Below the pieces are notes generated by a model. It saw only the letters and a list, made by a program, of their open reading frames with translations. It did no database searches and was not told where the DNA came from. From positions 1 through 44,817 of the forward strand of contig DATBFX010000129.1 of the NCBI GenBank assembly GCA_036558305.1: a DNA stretch of 44,817 bases, in the 5' to 3' direction. The stretch comes from DATBFX01 sp036558305. Its GTDB lineage: Bacteria; Chloroflexota; Chloroflexia; Thermomicrobiales; UBA6265. This document shows, one piece after another, positions 38,061 to 44,817 of this stretch. The first letter of the stretch is position 1, and the number at the start of each line of letters is the position of its first letter. A program made the position numbers and the translations under genes.

Positions 38061-39359
38061 ATGAGTACAGGAAATCCCTCCGGTCGACCGCACGTTGTCC
38101 AGATCACCTGTCACGATCTTGGCCGGTTTCTCGGGTGCTACGGCGTGGCGACGGTGCGCACGCCCAATCTGGATCGGCTGGCGGCGGCGGGGGTGCGGTG
38201 CGAGCGGGCGTTCGCGACGGCGTCGGGGTGCAGCCCGAGCCGGGCGGCGCTGGCGACCGGCCGGTACCCCCACGCCAACGGGGTGATGGGGCTGGCGCAC
38301 GACGGCTTCGGGTGGGATTTGCACCCGGAGGAGCGGCACATTGCCGGGTTGCTGCGGGAGCAGGGTTTCGAGACGCACCTGTTCGGTCTGCAGCACGTGA
38401 CGATGCGGATCGAACGGTTGGGATTTGGGCACGTGCACCGGCGCGGACTCGGGCCGGCGGTGGCGGAAGACGTCGAGGCGGTGTTGGCGATGCCGACCGC
38501 CAAACCGCGCTATCTGGAGATCAACCTGGAGGAACCGCACCGGCCGTACGACCAGGGCGGTGTGGGACCGGAAGCGAGCGCGGGCGTCTGGATACCGCCC
38601 TGGTTGCCGGACACCGAGGCGACGCGCGAGGAGATGGCGGCGCTGCAAGGAGCAGTCCAGGCGGCCGACGGTGCGATCGGGCGGATCCTGGCAGCGCTCG
38701 ATGGGGCGGGGCTGGCCGAGAACACGCTGGTCGTCTTCACCGCCGATCACGGTCTGGCCATGCCGCGGGCGAAATGCACCCTCTACGATCCGGGGATCGG
38801 GGTGGCGCTGATCGTCCGCTGGCCCGGCGGCGGTGTCCGCACCGGCGGCACCGTCTCACCCCTGATCAGCAACATCGACGTCCTGCCGACGCTGTTGGAA
38901 GCGATCGGGACGGCGGTGCCCGAGGGGGTTCAGGGGCGTTCCTTCCTGCCGTTGCTGCGCGGTGGCGCGTATTCCCCACGCGACGCGATCTACGCCGAGA
39001 AGACGTTCCACAGCTACTACGACCCGATGCGCGCGGTGCGGACCGAGCGGTACAAGTACATCCGCAACTTCGAGACGACGTTTCTGGTCGAGGTACCCGG
39101 CGATGTCCAGGTCGGGGCGATCTACCGCAGCGAGCTGCAGCGGTACGTTGCCGCCACGCATCCGGCCGTCGAGTTGTACGACCTGGTCGCCGATCCCCTT
39201 GAGCAGGACGACGTTGCCGGGCAACCGGTGGTCGCGGAGGTCGAACGGGAGCTGGACGCGCGGGTCTGGCGATGGATGGAGGAGACGGGCGATCCGTTGC
39301 TGGCAGGACCGGTGCCGTCGCCGGCGTACCGGGGGTCGCTCGCGACCAGGTCGCCATAA
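38061..39359 (+). CDS. Sulfatase (formylglycine type)
   Basis: A 432-residue arylsulfatase-like enzyme of the alkaline phosphatase superfamily. GCSPSRAALATGRYP carries the C-x-P-x-R maturation motif, with Cys57 to be oxidised to formylglycine. FTADHGL provides the metal Asp-His pair. The N-terminal metal site reads ITCHDLGRFLGCYG, with His18 in place of the first Asp of the usual DD. Relatives near this sequence include heparan-type N-sulfatases and phosphonate-ester hydrolases, so the substrate cannot be named. There is no signal peptide, so it is probably cytoplasmic. No formylglycine-generating enzyme or anaerobic maturase is encoded in the window. GAGGG lies eight bases before the ATG. 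Confidence 0.87.
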   Translation: MSTGNPSGRPHVVQITCHDLGRFLGCYGVATVRTPNLDRLAAAGVRCERAFATASGCSPSRAALATGRYPHANGVMGLAHDGFGWDLHPEERHIAGLLREQGFETHLFGLQHVTMRIERLGFGHVHRRGLGPAVAEDVEAVLAMPTAKPRYLEINLEEPHRPYDQGGVGPEASAGVWIPPWLPDTEATREEMAALQGAVQAADGAIGRILAALDGAGLAENTLVVFTADHGLAMPRAKCTLYDPGIGVALIVRWPGGGVRTGGTVSPLISNIDVLPTLLEAIGTAVPEGVQGRSFLPLLRGGAYSPRDAIYAEKTFHSYYDPMRAVRTERYKYIRNFETTFLVEVPGDVQVGAIYRSELQRYVAATHPAVELYDLVADPLEQDDVAGQPVVAEVERELDARVWRWMEETGDPLLAGPVPSPAYRGSLATRSP

Positions 39360-39486
39360 CGAGCGCCCCTGATTCGTTATGTTCACCGATGCGGGCCGAG
39401 TGCGCATGTTTATTGGCGCACAAACTGAGAGATCGCGCGCAATGGGCGGGCATGAATCGAGCGGAAAATGTCGTTGAGCGATTTCT

Positions 39487-39940
39487 GAAGTTACTGGCGC
39501 TTCCCCAGCACGACGTGGAACAACGACGAGGCGCCCTCCCGCGTCCAGGCCGTCGAAATGGCGATGAACAAGTGGCGCAGCGACGGGAAGCGGTTCGAGT
39601 AGGCCCTGCAGTGGGAAAACGTCGGGGACGGCTCGGCGCGGCAGGGGGATCCGCCGGCGTGGCACCTGTGGACCGGGACGGGCTGGCAGGACGTCGGTGT
39701 GCACCAGGCCTTGGGCGCGAACACCTGGCACTACTTTGGGCTCTCCGGCTGCATCTCCGGCGGCCGGGTGCGCTGCGACAGCTTCAGAAGTTGCGGCGTC
39801 GAGCACATCCTGGGCAGACCTGTGCCCCCCGGCGGCTGGTCGGGGGCGACGAGTTGACGGTCGCCTTCCAGTTGGACGGGAACTACCGGCAGGATGCCTA
39901 CGCCGACCGGATCGACCGGGTGCGGTTGCGTTGGTTATGA
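39487..39940 (+). pseudogene. Fragment of an unidentified gene with an in-frame stop and a frameshift
   Basis: One frame reads YWRFPSTTWNNDEAPSRVQA, continues to KRFE, stops at TAG 39600-39602, and resumes as ALQWENVGDG, PAWHLWTGTGWQDVGVHQ and ANTWHYFGLSG. Near 39856 the meaningful reading moves to the next frame, ELTVAFQLDGNYRQDAYADR, and ends at TGA 39940. Aromatic-rich strands and a closing AYADRIDRVRLRWL suggest a secreted beta-sandwich or carbohydrate-binding protein. I do not recognise the family. At least two disabling changes are present. Confidence 0.5.
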
Positions 39941-40049
39941 CCGCCAACTGGAGCGCAGATAGACTGTGTTGCTCAAACGAGCCGTCGGTACCGGCACACG
40001 GCGTACACCGGGGACATCCGTTGGCACACCTTGCCAGAGGGGTTGTCCG

Positions 40050-40625
40050 TTAGGCTCCCGGCTCCCCTTGCTCCGTCGCCGTCTTTCTCCCCTTCGGGGC
40101 CTTGCGTGACCTGCTGGTCGAGGTCCGCGCGGTCCCCTGCGGGGAAGCGGTGGGATCGCCACCATTGCGCGACAGCGGGCGGGTCCCGCGCTTCAGGGCG
40201 GGGAGGGTGAATGGCAGCCATCCCATCCTGCCGACCGTCGTGGCGACGTACTCGCGCAGGTACGGCCAGCTGTTGACTGGAAGGTTGTACTCGGCAAAGA
40301 CCTCGAAGATGGGGTCGGTCATCGGCTGCTTCGAGTCGAAATCGAGCGCGAAGGAAACCTCGATCTCCAGGCCCGGGGTCTCGCCGCTGTCGGCCCGAAG
40401 TCGGTAGGTGTGGACGGCCCGGAAGCCGCCGGGCAGCGCTTCGCAACTGGCGGTGGAATCGACGCCGATCGCCACGCGCTCCGGGGCCGCCGGGCCATGG
40501 TGGTTGGCGACCTGCGCAGAACGCAGCCAAATCTCCCGCAGCTCGATCTGACCGATGAAGCCGGCATACTCCTCGGCCGTCAGGTCGCCGCGCTCGAACG
40601 GCGACGGCTCTGGGGGCGCCGTCAC
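40050..40625 (-). CDS. SecB-like chaperone of a toxin-antitoxin-chaperone locus
   Basis: A 191-residue protein whose middle matches SecB-like proteins: YAGFIGQIELREIWLRSAQV opens the fold, LEIEVSFALDFDSKQ forms the strands, and FEVFAEYNLPVNSWPYLREY with VGRMGWLPFTLPALKR (residues 108-146) is the closing signature. SecB-like proteins next to HigBA, MqsRA or HicAB act as dedicated chaperones that fold the antitoxin and deliver it to the toxin. A basic tail of about 45 residues (TARTSTSRSRKAPKGRKTAT) is disordered and unusual. The GTG start overlaps the antitoxin stop (GTGA, 40625-40622), so translation is coupled. Confidence 0.75.
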   Translation of the reverse strand: MTAPPEPSPFERGDLTAEEYAGFIGQIELREIWLRSAQVANHHGPAAPERVAIGVDSTASCEALPGGFRAVHTYRLRADSGETPGLEIEVSFALDFDSKQPMTDPIFEVFAEYNLPVNSWPYLREYVATTVGRMGWLPFTLPALKRGTRPLSRNGGDPTASPQGTARTSTSRSRKAPKGRKTATEQGEPGA

Positions 40626-41122
40626 GCGGCGACCGCCACGACGAGCTGCAGGTCCGCCTTCTTGGGGCCCTGCGGGAGTTCTGGCATCTGGTAGCGCAGC
40701 CGCTGGTGGATGGCGTCGAGCTGGCAGCTCAAGTCGTCGAAGCGCCGCTCGACCCGCGCCAAGGCGTCGCCCCGGGCCAAGATCGTGGCGGCGTACTGGT
40801 TTAGGCTCACGCCCTCGTGCTCCGCCGCCTGCGCCAGCGACCGGTGCAGCGACCGCGGCAGGCGGAGGTTGAATTTGCCGCTGTACTCCCCACGGTGGGA
40901 GGGCAGCGGGATCTCCAGACCCTGCTCGTAGGAGACGGTCAGCCACAGCCGTCGGATCTCCTCCGCCTCCGCCCCGACCTCCGCGAGGTCCTCGACCTGC
41001 CCCATGCACCCGGGCAGGTCCGGGTAGTCGATGACGTAGCCGCCATCGGGGTCGGGGATCACGCTGAGGGGATACGCGAGACGCAGGTAGTCGTCCAGGT
41101 GCAATCGGGTCGCACGGGTCAT
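40622..41122 (-). CDS. hicB: HicB-family antitoxin with a C-terminal extension
   Basis: A 166-residue antitoxin. Residues 10-70 form the partial RNase-H-like HicB fold (YPLSVIPDPDGGYVIDYPDL, then GCMGQVEDLAEVGAEAEE). Residues 80-110 form a ribbon-helix-helix DNA-binding part (GKFNLRLPRSLHRSLAQAA, with EGVSLNQYAATILARG). A further 50 residues follow, ending in hydrophobic LQLVVAVAA. In chaperone-dependent systems a C-terminal hydrophobic patch on the antitoxin (the chaperone-addiction region) makes it depend on SecB, and this tail could be one. ATG 41122 lies one base after the HicA stop; an earlier start at 41140 would overlap it. Confidence 0.8.
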   Translation of the reverse strand: MTRATRLHLDDYLRLAYPLSVIPDPDGGYVIDYPDLPGCMGQVEDLAEVGAEAEEIRRLWLTVSYEQGLEIPLPSHRGEYSGKFNLRLPRSLHRSLAQAAEHEGVSLNQYAATILARGDALARVERRFDDLSCQLDAIHQRLRYQMPELPQGPKKADLQLVVAVAA

Positions 41123-41123
41123 C

Positions 41124-41357
41124 TTACTCGTCCAATCCAAGACGCTCGCAGATCATGGCGAGGTAAACGCGCTTAACCTTGCGCCCGCCCACCGTCCCGA
41201 CCACGATCGGGTACTCGCCGGGCTTGGTAAAGACGCGCTCCTTGCCTTGACGGGCCAGCGTCCATCCGAAGTCCTCCAAGAGGGCGCGCACGTCGTCCCA
41301 GTCGGCCTGCGGCGGCCGCGCGCGGATGCGCTCGATGAGCTTCGCACGGCGGCTCAT
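41124..41357 (-). CDS. hicA: HicA-family toxin-like protein with no histidine
   Basis: A 77-residue protein of the HicA double-stranded RNA-binding-like fold: KLIERIRARPPQADWDDVRA, LLEDFGWTL, then the beta hairpin RVFTKPGEYPIVVGTVGGRK and the closing helix VYLAMICERLGL. HicA RNases use a His in the hairpin (G-S-x-H in E. coli). Here the stretch reads RQGKERVF and the whole protein contains no His. It may be an inactive toxin, a toxin using other residues, or a regulator. It is first in the order HicA-HicB-SecB, reads from a promoter with palindromic operator, and has only about six bases of leader. Confidence 0.72.
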   Translation of the reverse strand: MSRRAKLIERIRARPPQADWDDVRALLEDFGWTLARQGKERVFTKPGEYPIVVGTVGGRKVKRVYLAMICERLGLDE

Positions 41358-41369
41358 TGCCGCTCGTCC

Positions 41370-41398
41370 ATGGTACTACGGGTAGTACCAAGAGTCAA
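41370..41398 (-). promoter_or_regulatory. Promoter with palindromic operator for the hicAB-secB operon
   Basis: On the minus strand TTGACT (41398-41393), a 17-base spacer and TACCAT (41375-41370). The perfect palindrome TGGTACTAC-GG-GTAGTACCA (41371-41390) covers the spacer and -10, a good site for the ribbon-helix-helix part of HicB. Transcription would start near 41363, leaving the hicA ATG (41357) almost leaderless. Confidence 0.75.
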
Positions 41399-41892
41399 GG
41401 CTTCACAACGGATGAGTTTCATGTCGGCTCCCGAGTCGGTGCGCGGCCGATCAGAACGGCCTCCGCCGATGGCAAGCGGTCTCTGAGGTAACCGACTTGC
41501 AGTGTTGCAGGCACAGTAAGGGAGGTCGAGCAGGCATCCTACCAGCACACCCGGTGCGACGACACCTACCAGCCCAAGGAACCAATTGCGTTGGAGGAGT
41601 CCGTCACCCGGTCGAGCTACCTTCCCACGCTGGATGATCAGCTTTTGCGCACAACATCGCTTATCCGCATTAACTGCGTCGCCATCCGTTCGGCCCGCCC
41701 CTTCCGCGACCAACCGCGTGCAAAGCCGGCAAGGTGGGACGAAGGGTCTGTTGACGGGATGGGAACGGGGTCGAAGGTACCTGGAGCGCCCGGGTCGCGG
41801 ACATCTCCGCGTCGGGCCGGGCCGACGGGCGCATGCCACGGCACCGCACGCATGCGCCTTTGGCCGAGGCGGACCTGGGCGTCGCGCCGGAC
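41399..41892. other. Gene-poor stretch between the HicAB locus and the small-paralogue pair
   Basis: About 490 bases. The open frames on both strands look like shadows with no ribosome site or motif. I see no tRNA, repeat or terminator here. It may hold degraded coding DNA. Confidence 0.4.
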
Positions 41893-42267
41893 CTACATCG
41901 TGACGACCATCACCGCCGCCCGCAACGAGAACCGGGCTTGCTCGAGGGTGACCTTCTTGCGAATGTCGACCTTGCCGGTATCTCCGGCGCACTTGATGGC
42001 GGCCTCGGCATCGCCGATACCGAGTTCGAGCAACACCTTGACCACCCCGTCCGTCGGGACGCCGGAGTCGGTCGCCAATTGCTTGACGACGTCGGCGAAG
42101 CGCGGCGGAACGGTGGTCTCGCCCTGGGCCAGCGCCGTCGACGGACCTCCCGTCGGGGCGATTCCCCCCGCCAGCATCGCCGCGGCGGAGGCGAGCAAGA
42201 GATCGCGTCGGGTTCGGTTCGGCAGGTCGGAACGTTCGTCCACGGTCGTCGGCGGATCATCAACCAT
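41893..42267 (-). CDS. Exported small protein, paralogue of the gene upstream
   Basis: A 124-residue protein with a twin-arginine-like leader (RTRRDLLLASAAAMLAGG) and a domain of about 70 residues. The domain (FADVVKQLATDSGVPTDGVV, KVLLELGI, then KCAGDTGKV...VTLEQ) aligns with the 77-residue protein encoded next to it, including the GVP turn, a Cys-x-G-x-T-G-like spot and a late TL-E/D. The helical first half resembles a small helix-turn-helix-like bundle. I do not recognise the family. The gene lies 36 bases behind its paralogue, probably in one transcript. Confidence 0.6.
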   Translation of the reverse strand: MVDDPPTTVDERSDLPNRTRRDLLLASAAAMLAGGIAPTGGPSTALAQGETTVPPRFADVVKQLATDSGVPTDGVVKVLLELGIGDAEAAIKCAGDTGKVDIRKKVTLEQARFSLRAAVMVVTM

Positions 42268-42303
42268 CAGGACACCTCCCGGCGCGGCGCCTTCCGGCCG
42301 CGC

Positions 42304-42537
42304 CTACATCGCGACGCCGATGAACCCGGTGCGCGTGCCCTCGACCAATTTGTCGAGGGTAAAGCCTTTGAGGCTCGCACCGCCGGTCCCGCACGCGGCG
42401 TTCGCGACGACGCCCCGCAGACCGAGGAGCGTGAACATCCGCGCGATGTCGTTGACCGGGACCCCGGTGCTGGTCGAGAGTTCCTGGAGGATGGCGCGAA
42501 ACGTCTCGTCTTGAAGGAAGACGTCCTCCTTGGCCAC
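42304..42537 (-). CDS. Small cytoplasmic paralogue of the exported protein
   Basis: A 77-residue protein with no leader (starts VAKEDVFLQDETFRAILQEL with GTG read as Met). The core LSTSTGVPVNDIARMF-TLLGL and CGTGGASLKGFTLDKLVEG matches the mature part of the next protein. GGAGGG lies seven bases before the GTG. Its own promoter is at 42659-42687. Function unknown; a shared partner or ligand with its exported paralogue is possible. Confidence 0.6.
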   Translation of the reverse strand: MAKEDVFLQDETFRAILQELSTSTGVPVNDIARMFTLLGLRGVVANAACGTGGASLKGFTLDKLVEGTRTGFIGVAM

Positions 42538-42658
42538 GATCGATCCCTCCTGGTCCCATCGCCCGTCTCCGTCGGAGAGGAGCATTCGGGAGCGCCCTTC
42601 CGGTGGTTGCCTGGCGGTCGACCGGATGGGCAAACGGATCTGAGGAGTCCTGCCTCGG

Positions 42659-42687
42659 TTCTTACCACTGACCGCCGTATGTGTCAA
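42659..42687 (-). promoter_or_regulatory. Promoter for the small-paralogue pair
   Basis: On the minus strand TTGACA (42687-42682), 17 bases, then TAAGAA (42664-42659). The -35 overlaps the stop codon of the upstream binding-protein gene (42684-42686), so the pair can be expressed apart from it. The leader to the GTG at 42537 is about 115 bases. Confidence 0.5.
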
Positions 42688-44549
42688 GCACGATGGCGCG
42701 TACGGACGGCAGCGGTCTCGTCGCTCGTGCGGTTCCAGTTGGCGACGTTCCAGTAGAGGCACTCCCACGGGCTGGCGGCGATGTTTTCCTCGCGCAGCGT
42801 GTTGGCGATCCCGTACTTGTCGGCGGCACGCCGGACGAGCGGGATGACGACGAAGTCGTCGAGCAAGAGGTCGTTCATCCGGATGAACAGCGCGGCCGCC
42901 CGCTCCGGGTCCGTCTCCACCAGGGCCGCTTCGTAGAGCGCGTCGTACGCCGGGTTGTGGTAGCGGGAGTCGTTGGGGCGCGACCAGCCGTTTTCCTTCT
43001 GGGCGATGTTCGCGCCGTCGTTGCTGTACCAAAGCGCCATGTGGGCGGTCGGGAACGGGGTCGAGGCGCCGTCGGTGTACATCTGCAGGTCGGTGTAGAA
43101 GTGGAGCGCGTTCTGGTCGTTGCCGGGCGCGCTGTCGAAGAAGGAGGCCGCGTCGACCTGCTTGAGGCGGACCGCGATCCCGAGACCCTCCCACGTCTTC
43201 TGGTTGACCGCCTGGGTGTTCTGGCGCACCGCGTTGATCGACGTGGCATAGGTGACTTTGAGCGCAATGTCACCCTTTTTCCGGACGCCGCCGTCCATCG
43301 CCCAACCGCCCTCGTCGAGGACCCGACCGGCCAGGTCGGGGTCGAACAGCCAGCTCGTGTTTGGCGACTCGTAGGCCGGGATGCCGGTCACGATGTTGCC
43401 GGCCGGCGGTTCGCCCGGCGGACCGTCGTAGAACTGCTCGGCGATCGCCTGGCGGTCGGTCGCCAGGGTCATCGCCCGGCGCACCGCCGGGTCGCCGAGG
43501 AAGGGGTGCGGTTGCCGCCAGTAGGAGCGCTGACCGGCGACCTCCTTGTCCGGGTCGGAGAAGTTGAAGAGGACGCGCTCGACGTAACTGCCGGGGGCGG
43601 TGACCTTCCGTCCTTTGCCGCCCTTCTCCATCTCCTTCAGGATGTCGGGCTCGACCTGGAGGTTCCAGGCGAGGTCCCAGCCACCGGTCTGCAAGACCGC
43701 CTGCGCCGCCGAGGCCGCGTCACCGCCGCCCTTGAGGTTGACGCGGGCGAAGAACGGTTTGTTGGGCTCGCGGTAGTTCTCGTTGACGACGTAGGTGACC
43801 TGGTCGTTCTCTTTGAAGCTCTCGACGACGTAGGGACCGGTGCCGATCGGCTTGGTGCGGAAGGCGTCGTGGGCGCCGCTCCCCTTGGCGAGGACGTGTT
43901 CGGGGTAGATGCTGCCGCGCCAGGTGCCCGAGAAGGGATTGGCCCAGGCGAGCGTCGGCTGCTTAAAGGTGAGCCGGACCGTCAGGTCGTCGAGCGCCTC
44001 GGCGTTCGCGAGCGGTTCGTAGACGGCGGCGGTGGTCGCCCCGTTGGCGGGGTCCATGATCCAGCCCCAGGTGAAGACGACGTCGCGCGCGGTCAACGGC
44101 GCCCCGTCGCTCCAGACGACCCCGGGCAGCAGCCGGTAGGTGACGGTCCGCAGGTCCGGAGCGAGCAGGCCGTTGTCGACCGACGGCACCTCGCGGACGA
44201 GGGTCGGGACCGGCGTCGCGTCCGGCAGGTAGTTCATCAGCGGTTCGGAGACCAGGGCCGCCGCCAGGGTGTCCTTGGCGCCGTTGGAGGTGTGGTTGCT
44301 GGCGTGGGTCGGTGCCTGCCATTGCAGGATCTTCAATTCGCCGCCGGCACCGCGGCGCTGCTGCTCAGTCCCCGCGGCCGGGCGGGTGGTGGCCGCCGCG
44401 TCGCTCGCCGCGGCGAGCGCCCGCACGGCGAAGGCGGCGACCGGCATCGCCATCCCGAGCGCCGTGGCGCGCGCGACGAACTCCCGGCGGGAGAGCCGCC
44501 CCGCCGTCAACTCCTCGTACAGCCTCCAACCCCGGTTCGTCGCGGTCAT
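42684..44549 (-). CDS. Family-5 solute-binding protein of an ABC importer
   Basis: A 621-residue SBP_bac_5 binding protein. The N-terminus has a Tat-type leader (LSRREFVARATALGMAMPVA) after a short EELTAGRLSRRE helix common in Thermomicrobia proteins. The fold blocks are RTVTYRLLPGVVWSDGAPLTARDVVF near residue 140, PIGTGPYVVESFKENDQV, and a C-terminal DDFVVIPLVRRAADKYGI. It is longer than DppA-type proteins by about 70 residues, mostly in a loop near 70 and an extended middle. The ATG at 44549 has GAGGAGGAGG immediately before it; ATG 44567 would place that tract inside the gene. No permease gene is beside it in the window. Confidence 0.87.
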   Translation of the reverse strand: MTATNRGWRLYEELTAGRLSRREFVARATALGMAMPVAAFAVRALAAASDAAATTRPAAGTEQQRRGAGGELKILQWQAPTHASNHTSNGAKDTLAAALVSEPLMNYLPDATPVPTLVREVPSVDNGLLAPDLRTVTYRLLPGVVWSDGAPLTARDVVFTWGWIMDPANGATTAAVYEPLANAEALDDLTVRLTFKQPTLAWANPFSGTWRGSIYPEHVLAKGSGAHDAFRTKPIGTGPYVVESFKENDQVTYVVNENYREPNKPFFARVNLKGGGDAASAAQAVLQTGGWDLAWNLQVEPDILKEMEKGGKGRKVTAPGSYVERVLFNFSDPDKEVAGQRSYWRQPHPFLGDPAVRRAMTLATDRQAIAEQFYDGPPGEPPAGNIVTGIPAYESPNTSWLFDPDLAGRVLDEGGWAMDGGVRKKGDIALKVTYATSINAVRQNTQAVNQKTWEGLGIAVRLKQVDAASFFDSAPGNDQNALHFYTDLQMYTDGASTPFPTAHMALWYSNDGANIAQKENGWSRPNDSRYHNPAYDALYEAALVETDPERAAALFIRMNDLLLDDFVVIPLVRRAADKYGIANTLREENIAASPWECLYWNVANWNRTSDETAAVRTRHRA

Positions 44550-44656
44550 GGTCCTCCTCCTCCTCATGCGGTGCCGGCGCGAGTGGCGCCTCCCGGGCCA
44601 AGCGGACGCCGGACCGCGGCAGTTCAGCGGTTTCCAGGGCCTTTCACACGGGTGAG

Positions 44657-44817
44657 GTGTCGTTCGAACCCACCCCCCTCCCCGAAGCGCGCCGTTCGCA
44701 CCTCCACCTCGACCGGACACGGGAGCATCTGCCGGATGTGGTTCCCGATCTGCCCAGCGAGGTGGTCCGGGTCGTCGCACGCTGGGTGGGGCTCGACGAG
44801 GACCTCCAGGCGATCGA
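44657..44817 (+). CDS. Possible 5' end of a rightward gene cut by the window edge
   Basis: From GTG 44657 an open frame with the G/C third-position pattern of real genes runs off the right edge (53 codons): V-S-F-E-P-T-P-L then PDLPSEVVRVVARWVGLDED. The frame stays open further upstream, so the start is not fixed. There is no identifiable domain in what is visible. Confidence 0.35.
   Translation, partial: MSFEPTPLPEARRSHLHLDRTREHLPDVVPDLPSEVVRVVARWVGLDEDLQAI

Overview
This is a high-GC, gene-dense bacterial window on a chromosomal segment. I see no phage, plasmid, rRNA, tRNA or CRISPR array. The gene mix points to the Thermomicrobia side of Chloroflexota: family-5 solute-binding proteins with Tat leaders, dihydrodipicolinate-synthase-like aldolases, an F420-type luciferase-like oxidoreductase, PIG-L deacetylase, DUF1989 and DUF1269 proteins, frequent GTG starts and C-rich intergenic palindromes. 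That placement is an inference from family content, not from a marker gene.

Layout. 0.1-4.2 kb (+): a DapA-family lyase and a D-threonine-aldolase-like PLP enzyme, then an HNH-type protein and a DUF1989 protein. 4.2-7.5 kb (-): a frameshifted VapC with an intact antitoxin, a nitronate monooxygenase, a nucleoside phosphorylase, and a second intact PIN toxin-antitoxin pair. 7.6-10.5 kb: a gutted MocR/PdxR regulator, then a coupled GDPD/PAP2 lipid-type pair. 10.7-18.8 kb: a small conserved-looking protein, a membrane protein, an exported eight-blade PQQ-type propeller, a DUF5939 adenylate cyclase, and divergent from it a universal-stress-protein/UbiB kinase fusion. 18.8-21.5 kb (-): a probable sugar-acid operon of rhamnonate-dehydratase-like enolase, DapA-family aldolase and SnoaL-like protein. 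21.6-27.7 kb (+): a regulator pseudogene, then an operon of Tat-exported binding protein, two Dpp-type permeases and a convincing phosphonoacetate hydrolase. 28.4-39.4 kb: accessory metabolism and membrane genes, including LLM oxidoreductase, DUF1269, DedA, HAD, PIG-L, M23 peptidase, SDR, a nucleophile-less alpha/beta hydrolase, GNAT and a sulfatase. 40.0-41.4 kb (-): a HicA-HicB-SecB-like toxin-antitoxin-chaperone locus with its own operator. 41.9-44.6 kb (-): two small paralogous proteins and a second family-5 binding protein.

What stands out. (1) The chaperone-linked HicAB locus has a HicA-like protein with no histidine at all, so it cannot use the usual catalytic residue. (2) The Dpp-type transporter genes sit directly upstream of phosphonoacetate hydrolase, suggesting uptake of phosphonoacetate or a related phosphonate through a peptide-type transporter. 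(3) Both large gaps in that operon are filled almost exactly by long C-rich inverted repeats. (4) Several gaps carry tandem 7-bp repeats, often as opposed arms, and one arm supplies the last codons and stop of a gene. (5) Gene decay is frequent: VapC, MocR, an NB-ARC regulator and an unknown gene near 39.7 kb.
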